Shown: positions 35,297 through 45,832, counted from the first letter of the stretch. The stretch: 64,000 bases of DNA from Pseudomonadota bacterium (GCA_018241405.1 JAFEDY010000019.1:59125-123124); one strand, 5' to 3'. Numbers and translations: made by a program. The notes: generated from the sequence alone by a model not told the origin.

Positions 35297-36844
35297 TCAG
35301 TGTTCGCGGCGCAGCGCCGGGAACAGGATCACGTCGCGGATGCTGGGGCTGTCGGTCAGCAGCATCATCAGCCGGTCAATGCCAATGCCGCAGCCGCCGG
35401 TGGGGGGCATGCCGTACTCCAGCGCGCGCACGAAGTCGTTGTCGAAGAACATGGCCTCGTCGTCGCCGCTGTCCTTGGCGGCCACCTGGGCGTTGAAGCG
35501 GGCGGCCTGGTCCTCGGCGTCGTTCAACTCGGAAAAGCCGTTGCCGAATTCGCGTCCGGTGATGTAGAGCTCGAAGCGCTCGGTGACCTCGGGGCGGGCA
35601 TCGTTGGCGCGCGCCAGCGGCGAGATCTCGGTCGGGTGCTCCATGATGAAGGTGGGCTGCCAGAGTTTGTCTTCCACGGTCTCCTCGAAGTACAGCACCT
35701 GCAGGCTGGCCAGCGAGCGCGTGGACAGGCGCTCCTTCTCCTCGCTCATGCCCAGCTTTTTCAGCGCGCTGATGAGCCACGCAGCGTCGTCGACATGGGC
35801 GCCGGCCTCGGTGTACTCATAGATGGCCTCGCGTATGGTCAGGCGCTGGAAGGGCTGGGACAGGTCCACCGCGCGCCCGCCGTAGCTGAGCTGCAGGCCG
35901 CCCGTGGCCTTGAGTGCCGCATCGCGCACGAGGTCCTCGGTGAAATCCATCAGGTCGCGGTAATTCCAGTAGGCCGCATAGAACTCCATCATCGTGAACT
36001 CGGGGTTGTGGCGCACCGAGATGCCTTCGTTGCGGAAGTTGCGGTTGATCTCGAACACGCGCTCGAAGCCGCCGACGACCAGGCGCTTCAGGTACAGCTC
36101 GGGGGCGATGCGCAGGAACATCTCCTGCTCCAGCGCGTTGTGGTGCGTGACGAAGGGGCGCGCGTTGGCGCCGCCGGGGATGGGGTGGAGCATGGGCGTC
36201 TCCACCTCCAGAAAGCCATGCCCGATCATGAAGTTGCGGATCGAGCCAATGGCCTTGCTGCGCGCCACGAAGCGGCGGCGCGCGGTCTCGTCGGTCATCA
36301 GATCGACGTAGCGCTGGCGGTACTTGACCTCCTGGTCGGCCACGCCATGGAATTTGTCGGGCATGGGGCGCAGGCTCTTGGTCAAAAGGCGCAGGCGTGT
36401 GACCTTGACCGACAGCTCGCCGGTCTTGGTCTTCATCAGCTGGCCTTCAGCGCCCACGATGTCGCCCAGGTCCCAGCGTTTGAAATCTGCGTACAGGTCC
36501 TCGCCCACGGCGTCGCGGGTCACATAGAGCTGGATGCGCCCGCCGGTCTCGCCCAGCGAGCCGTCCTGCAGCGTGGCAAAGCTGGCCTTGCCCATGACGC
36601 GCTTGAGCATCATGCGGCCGGCCACGCTGACGGACACGCCCTGCGCCTCCAGCGCCTCGCCGTCCTGCGCGCCGTACTGCTGCTGCAGGCTGGCGGCGTG
36701 GTGCTGCGGCTTGAAGTCGTTGGGGAAGGCCACGCCCCGGCCCTGGGCCTGGCCCTCGCGCAGGGCCTTGAGTTTCTCGCGGCGCTCGGCGATGAGCTGG
36801 TTTTCGTCCTGGGGCAGGGGGGAGGCTTGGTTTTGTTCAGACAT
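35297..36844 (-). CDS. lysS: Lysyl-tRNA synthetase, class II
   Basis: This 515-residue class II enzyme charges tRNA-Lys. The N-terminal OB-fold anticodon domain is followed by motif 2 ([20 protein letters not shown]) and motif 3 ([12 protein letters not shown]). The ATG at 36844 gives the family N-terminus; the frame is open further upstream but there it runs through the sugar transferase gene. It lies 35 bp after the glycan operon and before a small channel gene. Confidence 0.96.
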   Translation of the reverse strand: MSEQNQASPLPQDENQLIAERREKLKALREGQAQGRGVAFPNDFKPQHHAASLQQQYGAQDGEALEAQGVSVSVAGRMMLKRVMGKASFATLQDGSLGETGGRIQLYVTRDAVGEDLYADFKRWDLGDIVGAEGQLMKTKTGELSVKVTRLRLLTKSLRPMPDKFHGVADQEVKYRQRYVDLMTDETARRRFVARSKAIGSIRNFMIGHGFLEVETPMLHPIPGGANARPFVTHHNALEQEMFLRIAPELYLKRLVVGGFERVFEINRNFRNEGISVRHNPEFTMMEFYAAYWNYRDLMDFTEDLVRDAALKATGGLQLSYGGRAVDLSQPFQRLTIREAIYEYTEAGAHVDDAAWLISALKKLGMSEEKERLSTRSLASLQVLYFEETVEDKLWQPTFIMEHPTEISPLARANDARPEVTERFELYITGREFGNGFSELNDAEDQAARFNAQVAAKDSGDDEAMFFDNDFVRALEYGMPPTGGCGIGIDRLMMLLTDSPSIRDVILFPALRREH

Positions 36845-36879
36845 GATGCCGTTGGGCGGTAAGGGGCAAACCCGCAATT

Positions 36880-37518
36880 TTAGGGTTTTGTCCCGGGGCC
36901 TGGGGCTGGCGCCGGATTCACGGGCCGGCCCAGGATGGCCAGGATGGTCCAGGCGATGATGCGCAGGTCCAGCCACAGGCTGCGCGAGTGCACATAGCGC
37001 TGCGCGTAGTCCAGCTTGGCGGGCAGGATCTGCTCGACATAGGTGCGCTCGGGGTCCGTGCTCTGCGCCAGCTGGCTGCTTTCGTCGCGGAAGGCGATGG
37101 AGGCCAGGTCGGTGATGCCGGGGCGCACGCCGAGCACGGCCCGCCGCACGTCGGGTGGGTACAGCGCCACGTAGCGCGGCACCTCGGGGCGCGGGCCGAC
37201 CAGGCTCATGTCGCCGCGCAGCACGTTCAGCAGCTGCGGCAGCTCGTCCACCTTGCTGCGGCGCAGCCAGCGGCCGGCGCGGGTGATGCGCGCATCGGCA
37301 CCTATGGTGATCTGCGGGCCCAGGGCCTGCGCATCCACGACCATGGTGCGGAACTTGTAGATGTCGAAGGGCCGGCCGTGGCGCCCCACGCGGCGCTGGC
37401 GAAACAGTACCGGCCCCGGCGAGTCCAGGCGCACCCACAGCGCCACGCCCAGCAGCGGCACGCACAGCAGCAGCAGGGCCAGCGCGGCCAGGACGAGGTC
37501 GAAGAGGCGCTTGGCCAT
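36880..37518 (-). CDS. Initiating sugar-phosphate transferase (PglC/WbaP-like)
   Basis: This 212-residue monotopic phosphoglycosyltransferase transfers a sugar 1-phosphate from a UDP-sugar to undecaprenyl phosphate. It has one N-terminal re-entrant hydrophobic segment, the KFRTM motif, and the catalytic [22 protein letters not shown] region. The short form (lacking the extra N-terminal membrane domain of WbaP) resembles PglC of protein glycosylation systems. It is the last gene of the glycan operon. Confidence 0.88.
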   Translation of the reverse strand: MAKRLFDLVLAALALLLLCVPLLGVALWVRLDSPGPVLFRQRRVGRHGRPFDIYKFRTMVVDAQALGPQITIGADARITRAGRWLRRSKVDELPQLLNVLRGDMSLVGPRPEVPRYVALYPPDVRRAVLGVRPGITDLASIAFRDESSQLAQSTDPERTYVEQILPAKLDYAQRYVHSRSLWLDLRIIAWTILAILGRPVNPAPAPGPGTKP

Positions 37519-37527
37519 GGCCCGGCG

Positions 37528-38700
37528 TCAGCCCAGCAGTGCGTGCAGCGCGTCGATGACGCGCTGCTGCTCGGCGTCCGTCATGGCCGTGAACAGCGGC
37601 AGGCTGAGCATGCCCTGGTAGGCCGCGTCGGCCTGCGGGAACCGCTCGGGCGTCAGGCCGTAGCGGTCGCGCCAGTAGGGGTGGCGGTGCAGCGGCACAT
37701 AGTGCACGCTGGTGCCTATGCCCCGGTCGGCCAGTGCCTGTATCAGCGCGTCGCGCGACAGGCGCGCCTGCGGCGCTAGGCGCACCACGTAGAGGTGCCA
37801 GGCATGGATGTCGCCGGCCGGCGCATCGGCCGGCAGCACCAGGGGCGGGCCCGCCAGCGCGGCGTGGTAGCGCCCGGCCAGCTGCTGGCGCCGCGCGAGG
37901 AACTGCGGCAGGCGCTGCAGCTGCGCCAGGCCCAGCGCGGCGGCGATGTCGGTCAGGTTGTACTTGAAGCCCGGGGCCACGACCTCGTAGTACCAGGCAG
38001 GCGTCCGGGACGTGAAGCGGTCGAAGGCGTCGCGGCTCATGCCGTGCAGGCGCATGACGCGCATGCGCTCGGCCAGCGCCGGGTCGCGCGTGACGGCCAT
38101 GCCGCCCTCGCCGGTGGTCATGGTCTTGTTGGCGTAGAAGCTGAACACCGTCACGTCGGACGCCAGCCGCCCCACCAGCGTGCCCTGCCAGGTGGTGGGC
38201 AGGGCATGGGCGGCGTCCTCGACCACCTTCAGGCCATGCTCGCGAGCGATGGCCAGGATGGCGTCCATGTCGCAGGCCAGGCCGCCGTAGTGCACCGGCA
38301 TGATGGCGCGGGTAGCCGGGGTGATGGCGGCGCGGATCTTCTCCGGATCGATGTTCAGCGTCACCGGGTCCACGTCCACCAGCACCGGGTCGGCGCCGAG
38401 GTAGCGCACCACCTCCACCGTGGCGGTAAAGGTCAGTGTGGGGGCGATGACCTCGTCGCCCGGGCCTATGCCCAGCGCCTCCAGCGCCAGGTGCAGGCCG
38501 GCGGTGGCCGAGTTGACGGCGATGGACTGCAGGCCGTCGCCGCCCAGGTAGGCGGTGAAGGCCTCCTCGAAGGCGCGCGCCTTGGGGCCGGTGGTCACCC
38601 AGCCCGAGCGCAGGGCATCGGTGACGGCGGCGATCTCGGCCTCGCCGATGTCGGGGCGCGCGAAGGGCAGGAAGGGGGGCGTGGTGTCGGTCATGGTCAT
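37528..38700 (-). CDS. DegT/DnrJ/EryC1-family aminotransferase
   Basis: This 390-residue PLP enzyme adds an amino group to a keto-sugar nucleotide. The PLP Lys192 lies in [15 protein letters not shown], and [12 protein letters not shown] and [11 protein letters not shown] are family signatures. With the upstream 4,6-dehydratase it could make a UDP-4-amino-sugar, as in bacillosamine synthesis. Two starts (38700 and 38694) are possible. It overlaps the methyltransferase stop by 4 bp. Confidence 0.9.
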   Translation of the reverse strand: MTMTDTTPPFLPFARPDIGEAEIAAVTDALRSGWVTTGPKARAFEEAFTAYLGGDGLQSIAVNSATAGLHLALEALGIGPGDEVIAPTLTFTATVEVVRYLGADPVLVDVDPVTLNIDPEKIRAAITPATRAIMPVHYGGLACDMDAILAIAREHGLKVVEDAAHALPTTWQGTLVGRLASDVTVFSFYANKTMTTGEGGMAVTRDPALAERMRVMRLHGMSRDAFDRFTSRTPAWYYEVVAPGFKYNLTDIAAALGLAQLQRLPQFLARRQQLAGRYHAALAGPPLVLPADAPAGDIHAWHLYVVRLAPQARLSRDALIQALADRGIGTSVHYVPLHRHPYWRDRYGLTPERFPQADAAYQGMLSLPLFTAMTDAEQQRVIDALHALLG

Positions 38701-39392
38701 GCGGGTTTGACCGCCCAGGTCAGGCGGTGGGTGCGCAGCGGGGGCAGCAGGGCGGCCGTGGCGATCAGCGCCACCGGCAGCCGCCGCGCCAGCGGTGGCG
38801 CCAGCGTCAGGCTGCGCGAATGCAGGCGCGCGCCGGGGAACAGCGCGCGCAGCTCGGCCAGCGGCAGCGCGCGCACGTCCCGGTTGCGCGGGTTGTCGAT
38901 GACGAAGTCGTAGAGCAGCACGCCGCCGCCGGGCGCCACCCAGCGCCACAGCTGGGCGGCGAACTGGCGGCGGTAGGCCGGGTCGAGCAGCGAGCTGAAC
39001 ACGGTGAAGGCCAGCACGGCCTGCTGGCTGGCATCGGGTATGGGTGCGGCGCAGGCGTCGCCGTGGATGATGCGCACGTCGCCCGGCAGCAGCGCGCGCG
39101 CGGCCTGGGCGCGCTCGGGCAGCAGCTCTATGCCGGTGAGCTGCGCGGGCGTGGCGCCCAGGCGCAGCAGATCCAGCAGGTTGCCGCCGCTGCCGCAGCC
39201 CACCTCGACCATCGGCCGGCCCGCGAGCGATGGCCAGCCGTGCGCGCGCCACAGCCGGATGAGGGCGCGCAGCCGCTCCTGCTGCGCCTGCAGTGCCGCC
39301 GCGTTGGCGTACAGGCCGTAGCGCAGCGCATCGGCCTCGCCGTCGCGGCGTGCGTAGCGTGCCTCGATGGCATGGGTCTCGGACGAATTCAT
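38697..39392 (-). CDS. Class I SAM-dependent methyltransferase
   Basis: This 231-residue protein has SAM motif I ([19 protein letters not shown], about residues 61-79), then [12 protein letters not shown] and [11 protein letters not shown]. In this operon it probably methylates a sugar or a lipid-linked glycan, but a substrate cannot be named. Both ends overlap the neighbouring genes by 4 bp. Confidence 0.82.
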   Translation of the reverse strand: MNSSETHAIEARYARRDGEADALRYGLYANAAALQAQQERLRALIRLWRAHGWPSLAGRPMVEVGCGSGGNLLDLLRLGATPAQLTGIELLPERAQAARALLPGDVRIIHGDACAAPIPDASQQAVLAFTVFSSLLDPAYRRQFAAQLWRWVAPGGGVLLYDFVIDNPRNRDVRALPLAELRALFPGARLHSRSLTLAPPLARRLPVALIATAALLPPLRTHRLTWAVKPA

Positions 39393-40417
39393 CGCGTGAT
39401 CCTGGCAAAGCGTGACGAGGGCCCGCGCGCGCGCAGCACGTCCCACAGGCCGCGCCAGCTGCCCCAGCCATAGCCCAGGTGAAAGGCGGCGATCACGGCC
39501 GGCAGGCGTGCCAGCAGGCGCCAGGAGCCCGCGGCGCGTGCCGCGGCCGCGCTGGCCAGCGCCAGGTAGCCGCCATACAGCGCCAGCAGCGCGGCGAGGG
39601 GCCAGCGCGACCAGGGCAGCAGCAGTGTGCACAGCAGCAGCGCGGCGACGAACAGCGCCGGCACCAGCTGGCGCCAGGAGCCCGGCTGGCCATGCTTGCG
39701 CACCACGAAAGGCCGCCAGTAGCCGTACTGCCGTTGCTGGGCGAAGAGGTGGCGCAGCGAGCCGCGCGGGTGGTAGACCGAGCGTATCGTGCCGCTTTGC
39801 CAGATGCGGCCGCCGGCCAGGCGCAGGCGCAGGTTGTGCTCGTCGTCCTGGTTGCGCACCAGCGTCTCGTCGAACGGGCCATAGCGCGTGAACGCCTCGC
39901 GCCGCCAGCAGCCCAGGTACACGGTATCGACCTCGCCCTCGTAGGCCAGGTCGCGCGAGCGCGCGCCGCCCACCACCCAGCGGCACTGAAAGGCCGCGGC
40001 GATGGCCGCGCCCATGGGGCCGCTGCCCCGCGCGACCCAGGGCCCGCCCACGTTGTCGGCGCCGCTGCGCGCAAGCTGCTCTATGCAGCACGCCAGGTAG
40101 TCGGGCGCGAACTCGCTGTGGATGTCCAGCCGCGCGATCACCTCGCCGCGCGCGCGCGCGATGCAGGCGTTGAGCCCGGTGGAGACGATGCGGCCGGGGT
40201 TGTCCACGCACAGCAGCCGCGGGTCGGCGGCGCAGCGCGCCTGCAGGCGCTCGCGCGTGCCGTCGTCGCTCATGCCGTCGGCGATCAGCACCTCCATGGT
40301 CCAGCCGCCGGGCAGCCGCTGGCGCAGCACCGAGTCGCAGAAGGCGTCGATGAAGGCCGCCTCGTTGCGGCAGGGGGCGATGACGCTGATGAGGCGTTGG
40401 GTGGGGGTGTCTGTCAT
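39389..40417 (-). CDS. Family 2 glycosyltransferase
   Basis: This 342-residue enzyme has the GT2 fold: [17 protein letters not shown] at the N-terminus, [10 protein letters not shown], and a DxD-like [10 protein letters not shown] region. Hydrophobic segments near residues 260-325 anchor it in the membrane. The sugar and acceptor are unknown. It overlaps both neighbours by 4 bp. Confidence 0.87.
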   Translation of the reverse strand: MTDTPTQRLISVIAPCRNEAAFIDAFCDSVLRQRLPGGWTMEVLIADGMSDDGTRERLQARCAADPRLLCVDNPGRIVSTGLNACIARARGEVIARLDIHSEFAPDYLACCIEQLARSGADNVGGPWVARGSGPMGAAIAAAFQCRWVVGGARSRDLAYEGEVDTVYLGCWRREAFTRYGPFDETLVRNQDDEHNLRLRLAGGRIWQSGTIRSVYHPRGSLRHLFAQQRQYGYWRPFVVRKHGQPGSWRQLVPALFVAALLLCTLLLPWSRWPLAALLALYGGYLALASAAAARAAGSWRLLARLPAVIAAFHLGYGWGSWRGLWDVLRARGPSSRFARITR

Positions 40418-41475
40418 TTCAGCAGTTGCCGATATAGCCGGTCGATGCGGTCCATCTGGACCCTGCGGTCACCTTCCAGCGCCATGCGTTCGGCGTTGCG
40501 GGTTCCGATGCGGTGCATCAGCCCATCATCACCGGCGAGCCGTTGCAGCACATTGGACAGTGCGCCTGCATCACCCGCGGGCACCAGCAGCTCGGGTGCA
40601 ATCCACTGGCGGTTGGCCGCCAAGTCGCTTGCCACCACCGCCAGGCCGCAGGCCATGCTCTCCAGCATGGCCACCGAGGTCGCGTCGCTCGCGGGCACGC
40701 TGACCGATATTTTGCAGCGCGCCAGCACGGCCGCCATGCCGGCGTCGTCCAGGCGCCCGTGGAACACCACGCCCTGCGTCATGCCCAGCGCCTGGACCTG
40801 GGCGCGCAGTGCGGGCTCCAGCGCGCCGCCGCCCAGCAGGTGGAGTTGCAGCGGCATGTCGGGCAGCCGCCGGCGCAGCAGAGCAATGGCCTCGATCAGC
40901 GTGGCGATGTGGTAGTTCGGTTCCCAGGCACGCAGGCTCACGATCTGCAGGCCGTGCTTGTCCGCCCAGGGCGCGGGGGCGAAACGCGCGCGCTCCACGC
41001 CCCAGTGGATCTCGTGCACCGGTGCGCGCGGGCGGAACTGCCTGGCGGCCTCCACGAGGCTGGCCGAGTCGCCGGTGACGAGGTCGGCGCGGCGCAGTAT
41101 CCAGCCCGTGAGCCAGCGCATCCAGGGGCTGCGCTGCGGCGTCACGAGCAGGTCGCTGCCCCAGGCCGTCATCACCAGCGGATGGCGGCCGCAGCGCGCG
41201 GCCAGGTAGCCGTAGGAGGTGAGGTAATGCGCGTGCACGATGTCCGGGGCCAGTTCGCGCAGATGGCGCCGGGCCGCGCCCACGCGCAGCAGCCAGTCGG
41301 CCTGACGCCGCACCGGCGGCAGGATGCGCTGCTCCACGCCGTCAAGCGGCTCGGGCCGCGCGGTGATGAGCGACACGCGCCAGCCGCGTGCGCGCATCTC
41401 CAGCGCCCAGCGCCGCGTATGGGGGCTGTTGGCGTCGCCCAGCAGGCACAGGTGGGGCGCCGCCATGTCAACCAT
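40414..41475 (-). CDS. Family 4 (GT-B) glycosyltransferase
   Basis: This 353-residue enzyme has an N-terminal Rossmann domain (CLLGDANSPHTRRWALEM) and the C-terminal donor motif in SDATSVAMLESMACGLAVVASD. IVHAHYLTSYGYLAA is typical of GT4. I chose ATG 41475. It overlaps the acetyltransferase gene by 8 bp and the GT2 gene by 4 bp. Confidence 0.87.
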   Translation of the reverse strand: MVDMAAPHLCLLGDANSPHTRRWALEMRARGWRVSLITARPEPLDGVEQRILPPVRRQADWLLRVGAARRHLRELAPDIVHAHYLTSYGYLAARCGRHPLVMTAWGSDLLVTPQRSPWMRWLTGWILRRADLVTGDSASLVEAARQFRPRAPVHEIHWGVERARFAPAPWADKHGLQIVSLRAWEPNYHIATLIEAIALLRRRLPDMPLQLHLLGGGALEPALRAQVQALGMTQGVVFHGRLDDAGMAAVLARCKISVSVPASDATSVAMLESMACGLAVVASDLAANRQWIAPELLVPAGDAGALSNVLQRLAGDDGLMHRIGTRNAERMALEGDRRVQMDRIDRLYRQLLK

Positions 41476-42070
41476 GCTCTTGCTCCACGGAAGGCAGTTC
41501 GCCGGCCCAGGCGGCGTAGTGGCCCGCCAGTTCCGGGTGCTGCGCGAGCAGCCGGGCGTCCTGGGCGCGCACGTCGCCCACGGTGCGAGCCGGCGAGCCG
41601 GCGACGATGGCGAAGTCGGGCACCGTGCCGCGCACGCGGGCATGGGCGCAGACCACCACGCCCTTGCCGATACGGCTGCCGGCCTCGATCACGCTGTGCG
41701 GGCCTATGAAGCTGTAGGCCCCGATCTCTATGGCCGCCTGCACATAGCCCGGCATGGCGCCCGCGTGGGCGGCATAGGCGCGGCCCAGCAGCCGGATGCT
41801 GCGGTGCGAGCTGTGTGTGACGATGCTCACGAAGTTGGTGATCTGCACGCCCTCGTCGATGCGTAGCCCGGCGGTGGCATCCAGGAAGTTGAACTGGCCG
41901 ATGAACACATGGTCCGCCAGATCAAGCCCCGCTTCGCCCTCGATGCAGGTGCTGGGCGCGATGCGCGTGTGCGGCAGCGGCCGGCCCGCGCGATCCCGCT
42001 CGCCGAACAGCATGCGAAAGAACAGCTGGCGCCAGAGCCTGCGGCGCCAGCGGTTAAGCAAGGCTCTCAT
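41468..42070 (-). CDS. Hexapeptide-repeat acyltransferase (WbbJ-like)
   Basis: This 200-residue protein has left-handed beta-helix repeats (IEIGAYSFIGPHSVIEAGSR region) and the catalytic His in IVTHSSHRS. It probably O- or N-acetylates a sugar of the glycan. Unlike PglD it lacks the N-terminal Rossmann sugar-binding part, so N-acetylation of a UDP-4-amino-sugar is not certain. The ATG at 42070 lies inside the flippase gene, a 17-bp overlap. Confidence 0.85.
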   Translation of the reverse strand: MRALLNRWRRRLWRQLFFRMLFGERDRAGRPLPHTRIAPSTCIEGEAGLDLADHVFIGQFNFLDATAGLRIDEGVQITNFVSIVTHSSHRSIRLLGRAYAAHAGAMPGYVQAAIEIGAYSFIGPHSVIEAGSRIGKGVVVCAHARVRGTVPDFAIVAGSPARTVGDVRAQDARLLAQHPELAGHYAAWAGELPSVEQEHG

Positions 42071-43286
42071 GGGGAATGTCGCTCCAGGATGCAAGGGCCC
42101 GGAAATAGTAGAGGAAGTACGCCGCCATGGTCGCCGACACGCCCCAGGCCGCGCCCTGCAGCCCGTCCCAGGCCAGGCCGGCGCCCAGTCCGGCAAAAAA
42201 GGCCAGCTGCCCGACCAACGACAGCCGCAGCGCCCAGGGCTGGGCGCGCCAGGCCAGCGTGACCACGGCCAGCGGCGAGGCGATGAAATGCAGACCGATG
42301 TACAGCGCCAGGCCGCGCACCAGTGCGCCCGTGCCTTGCCATTCTTCGCCGAAGGCCCAGGAGAACAGCGCTGGCCCCCACAGCAGCAGCAGGGCGGCCA
42401 GTGGTGCGGCCAGCAGCGCCAGCATCAGCATGCTGCGGCGCACCAGGGTGCGGGCCGCGTCGGCGCTGCGTGCATGTACCAGCTGCGGGTACAGCGCCTG
42501 CGAGAGCGCGCCGCCCAGCAGCGTGGCGGGCGCCTTCAGGTAGCGCAGTGCCAGCGCCCACAGGCCCGCGGCGGCATCGCCCGCCCAGGCGGCGATGAGC
42601 AGCAGCGCCAGCGTGTCCTGCAGCGCACCCATGAAGGCGTGCGGTGTGTTGTACAGCGGGAAGTCGCGGTGGCGCGCGGCGATGGCCTTGAGGCGCCGCC
42701 GCGGCTGGCGCCACATGCGCCGCCAGCCGCCCTGCGGTGCCGGCCGGGCCAGCAGCCAGGCGGCGCACAGGCCGGCGGCGATGGGCCCCAGCAGCAGGCC
42801 TAAGGCCCCCGTCCTGGCGGCGCCCAGCAGTACCTGCAGCGCGGCGCCACCACCTTGCTGCACGAAGCGTGCCGCCGACAGCAGGCCGAAACGCTGTGCG
42901 CGTGTGGCCCACAGGCTCAGCCACTGGGTGGCGCCAATGGCCAGCACGCCGGCCGGCAGCAGCCAGGCCAGTGCCGGGCCCTGGCCCCAGGCAAGCGCCG
43001 GGGCCAGCAGCGCGGCAGCGGCGGTGGCGGCCAGCAGCAGGCGCATGCACAGGGCCATGAGCAGGGCGGCGCCACGGGACGACTTTTCCAGCGGCAGGGC
43101 GAACTCATAGCGCGCACAGGCGACCACGGCCACGTTGGTGGCCAGGGCCCAGAGCAGGGCGTACTGGCCGAAGTCTGCCGGCGTGTACAACCTGGTCAGC
43201 ACCGGTCCCAGCAGCAGGGGCAGGGCGTGGGCCGCCACGGCGCCGGTCAGCAGCGTCAGTGTGGCGCGCAGCAGGCCTTGCCTCAT
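42054..43286 (-). CDS. Polysaccharide flippase (Wzx/PglK-like, MATE/MOP superfamily)
   Basis: This 410-residue integral membrane protein has about 12 hydrophobic segments and a MOP-superfamily N-terminus (LPLLLGPVLTRLYTPADFGQYAL). It should translocate the undecaprenyl-linked glycan to the periplasm. It overlaps the upstream dehydratase gene by 4 bp. Low sequence conservation makes the exact glycan class unclear. Confidence 0.88.
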   Translation of the reverse strand: MRQGLLRATLTLLTGAVAAHALPLLLGPVLTRLYTPADFGQYALLWALATNVAVVACARYEFALPLEKSSRGAALLMALCMRLLLAATAAAALLAPALAWGQGPALAWLLPAGVLAIGATQWLSLWATRAQRFGLLSAARFVQQGGGAALQVLLGAARTGALGLLLGPIAAGLCAAWLLARPAPQGGWRRMWRQPRRRLKAIAARHRDFPLYNTPHAFMGALQDTLALLLIAAWAGDAAAGLWALALRYLKAPATLLGGALSQALYPQLVHARSADAARTLVRRSMLMLALLAAPLAALLLLWGPALFSWAFGEEWQGTGALVRGLALYIGLHFIASPLAVVTLAWRAQPWALRLSLVGQLAFFAGLGAGLAWDGLQGAAWGVSATMAAYFLYYFRALASWSDIPHESLA

Positions 43287-45166
43287 GCCGGTCCGGTGGG
43301 CTGGTAGCCGCGCACCATCTGTTGCAGCAGGGCCGTGATGGCCGGCGTGTCGCCGACCAGGGCGGCGTCGCGCAGGGCCTCCAGCCGGGGCTGCAAAACG
43401 TCCCAGGGCGCGTGCTCCTCGCGCGCGCGCAAGATGCGCGGGTGCGCCGTGGGCAGAGGGTCGTCACCGATCAGCAGCTCCTCGTACAGTTTCTCGCCGG
43501 GACGCAGGCCGGTGAACTCGATGGCAATGTCGCCGGCCGGGTGGCCTGCATCGCGCACCGTCAGGCCCGACAGTGCCACCATGCGCCGGGCCAGATCCAC
43601 GATGCGAATGGGCTCGCCCATGTCGAGCAGGAACAGGTCGCCGCCCTCGGCCATGGCGCCGGCCTGCAGCACGAGCTGGGCCGCCTCAGGGATGGTCATG
43701 AAGTAGCGCGTCACCTCGGGGTGGGTGACGGTGACCGGCCCGCCCGCGGCGATCTGGCGCCTGAACAGCGGGATTACGCTGCCGCTGGAGCCCAGCACAT
43801 TGCCGAAGCGCACCATGGAAAAGCGCGTGGGCCCCTGGTCGCCATCCAATGGCGGCCAGCCATGGGCGGCGATGGCCTGCAGTATCAGTTCGGCGATGCG
43901 CTTGCTCGCGCCCATGACGTTGGTGGGACGCACGGCCTTGTCGGTGGAGACCAGGACGAAGTGCCGCACGCCATGCGCCATGGCTGCGCGCACTACCGAA
44001 AGCGTGCCGAAGACGTTGTTGAAGATGCCCTCGGCCGCGTTGGCCTCGACCATGGGCACATGCTTGTAGGCGGCCGCGTGGTAAATGGATGCGGGCCGGT
44101 GTGCGCGGCAGATACGGGCCATATGCGCCTCGTCGGTCACGTTGGCGAGCAGGGGCACGAGGGTGCAGCCCTCCTGTGAGGTGGCCACGCTCGCCTGCAG
44201 CTCCTGGTGGATGCTGTAGAGCGCGTATTCGCTGTGGTCCAGCAGCAGCAGCCGCGACGGGCGCGCGTTCAGGATCTGCCGGCACAGCTCGCTGCCTATG
44301 CTGCCGCCCGCGCCCGTGACCAGCACCACGGCGCCGCGCAGGTTGCGCTCCAGCAGGCCCTGGTCCGGCGCCACGGGGGCGCGGCCCAGCAGGTCGATGA
44401 TGTCCAGGTCCTGGAAGTCGGTCACGCTCACGCGGCCGCTCGCCAGGTCCGTCAGGCTGGGCAGCGTGCGTATGCGCACGGGCAGCTCGCTCAGCTGCTT
44501 GATGATGTCGCGCCGCCGTTCCTGCGAGACGCTGGGCAGCGCCAGCAGCACGTCGGTGATGTCCTCGCGCTGCACCAGCGCCGGCAGGGCCTTGGGCGCA
44601 TGCACGCGTATGCCGTTGATGCTGCTGCCGATCTTGCGCGGGTCGTCGTCCACGAAGCCGCGCAGCCGGTATTGGCGTGCGCTGGCCAGGCCCGCCGCCG
44701 TCTGCGCGCCCGCGACGCCGGCGCCGTAGATCAGCAGGCGGTAGCGCGCCTGGTACATGCGGCCCGACAGCCAGAACCAGCCCAGCGCGCGGCTGGTGCC
44801 GATCAGCAGCAGCAATATGAGCGGCTGCAGCATGCCCACGCTGCGCGGCACGCCCTCCCATTTGGCCGCCAGCAGCAGCGCCAGCAGCAGCGCGCCATAG
44901 GTGGCGACGGCGCGACCGGTGGTCAGCAGTGCGGCGATGCCGTTGTAGCGGAAGATGGCCCGGTACAGCCCCATGTGGACGAAGATGGGAAAGGCCATGA
45001 CGGGCCCGAGCAGGTAGACCCGCCACTGCAGCCCCTCGGGCCAGTGCAGGGTGTCGAGCCGCAGCGAGAAGGCCAGCCACATGGCCAGCAGCCCCAGACC
45101 TGCGTCCAGCGCGACGGCGACCAGGCGCTTGATGGCGCGTGGCCAGGTCAGTGCGTGCATCAGCAT
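43283..45166 (-). CDS. Membrane-bound UDP-sugar 4,6-dehydratase (WbpM/PglF-like)
   Basis: This 627-residue protein has four N-terminal membrane segments, a CoA-binding-like domain (YGAGVAGAQTAAGL), and a C-terminal SDR dehydratase with VTGAGGSIGSELCRQI as cofactor motif. The catalytic Tyr is replaced by Met in NVMGASKR, as in WbpM and FlaA1-like enzymes. It likely makes a UDP-4-keto-6-deoxy-hexose, the first step to diNAcBac-type sugars. It is the first gene of the operon. Confidence 0.92.
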   Translation of the reverse strand: MLMHALTWPRAIKRLVAVALDAGLGLLAMWLAFSLRLDTLHWPEGLQWRVYLLGPVMAFPIFVHMGLYRAIFRYNGIAALLTTGRAVATYGALLLALLLAAKWEGVPRSVGMLQPLILLLLIGTSRALGWFWLSGRMYQARYRLLIYGAGVAGAQTAAGLASARQYRLRGFVDDDPRKIGSSINGIRVHAPKALPALVQREDITDVLLALPSVSQERRRDIIKQLSELPVRIRTLPSLTDLASGRVSVTDFQDLDIIDLLGRAPVAPDQGLLERNLRGAVVLVTGAGGSIGSELCRQILNARPSRLLLLDHSEYALYSIHQELQASVATSQEGCTLVPLLANVTDEAHMARICRAHRPASIYHAAAYKHVPMVEANAAEGIFNNVFGTLSVVRAAMAHGVRHFVLVSTDKAVRPTNVMGASKRIAELILQAIAAHGWPPLDGDQGPTRFSMVRFGNVLGSSGSVIPLFRRQIAAGGPVTVTHPEVTRYFMTIPEAAQLVLQAGAMAEGGDLFLLDMGEPIRIVDLARRMVALSGLTVRDAGHPAGDIAIEFTGLRPGEKLYEELLIGDDPLPTAHPRILRAREEHAPWDVLQPRLEALRDAALVGDTPAITALLQQMVRGYQPTGPA

Positions 45167-45196
45167 GCGTGCAGTATTCCTGTCATCTGCTACAGC

Positions 45197-45832
45197 CTAC
45201 AGGGCGATGCCCGTGCGCTCCAGCAGATCGTCCACCAGCTCCAGGCGCACGAGCGGGTTGTCCAGCGCCATCAACTGCTGCTTGAGCGGCAGCGGCACCG
45301 GCAGCAGTTCGCACCAGCGGTTGGCCACCCAGCCGCAGTCCTGCAACTGCCCAGGCGTTGCCTGCGGGTGCGGCCGCGTGTCCAGATTGCGTTCATGCAC
45401 CTTGTGCAATATCTTGGCCAGCAGGGTGGCGGTGCGCCGCAGGTCGTCCGGCACCGGCACCGGCGCATCGGCGGGCAGCTGCTCCACGTCGGCCACCCAT
45501 AGTCCATGCGGCAGGTGGTGTTTGCGCGTGATGCGAAAGCGCTGCGCGCCGCGGCAGCGCAGGGTGATCAGGCCGGGCTGCGGCGTCTCCAGCAGCTCGA
45601 TGCTGGCCAGCGTGCCCTGGTCGTGGAACTGCTCGTCGGGGGCGCCGGCGCGGCGCACCTCCTGCCCCGCGGTGAGCCCGACCACGCCGAACGGCGCGCC
45701 TGCATGCCGGCATTTGCGCACCATGTCGAGGTAGCGCACCTCGAACACGCGCAGCGCCAGCACGCCACCGGGAAAGAGCACGGTGTCGAGCGGAAACAAC
45801 GGCAGTGAGGTGAGCGTCAGCGGAGGGGACAT
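45197..45832 (-). CDS. Lon protease N-terminal (substrate-binding) domain protein
   Basis: This 211-residue protein matches the LON_substr_bdg family: LPLFPLDTVLFPGGVLALRVFEVRYL at the start (shown in part by family memory) and no AAA or protease domain. It might bind misfolded or damaged proteins or a ligand. It is only 30 bp upstream of the dehydratase gene and on the same strand, so they may share a promoter. It is divergent from yggT. Confidence 0.9.
   Translation of the reverse strand: MSPPLTLTSLPLFPLDTVLFPGGVLALRVFEVRYLDMVRKCRHAGAPFGVVGLTAGQEVRRAGAPDEQFHDQGTLASIELLETPQPGLITLRCRGAQRFRITRKHHLPHGLWVADVEQLPADAPVPVPDDLRRTATLLAKILHKVHERNLDTRPHPQATPGQLQDCGWVANRWCELLPVPLPLKQQLMALDNPLVRLELVDDLLERTGIAL

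Noticed and set aside
36845..37465. N-terminal extension of lysS to 37465
   Set aside because: It would overlap the sugar transferase gene in another frame and has no similarity to lysyl-tRNA synthetases.
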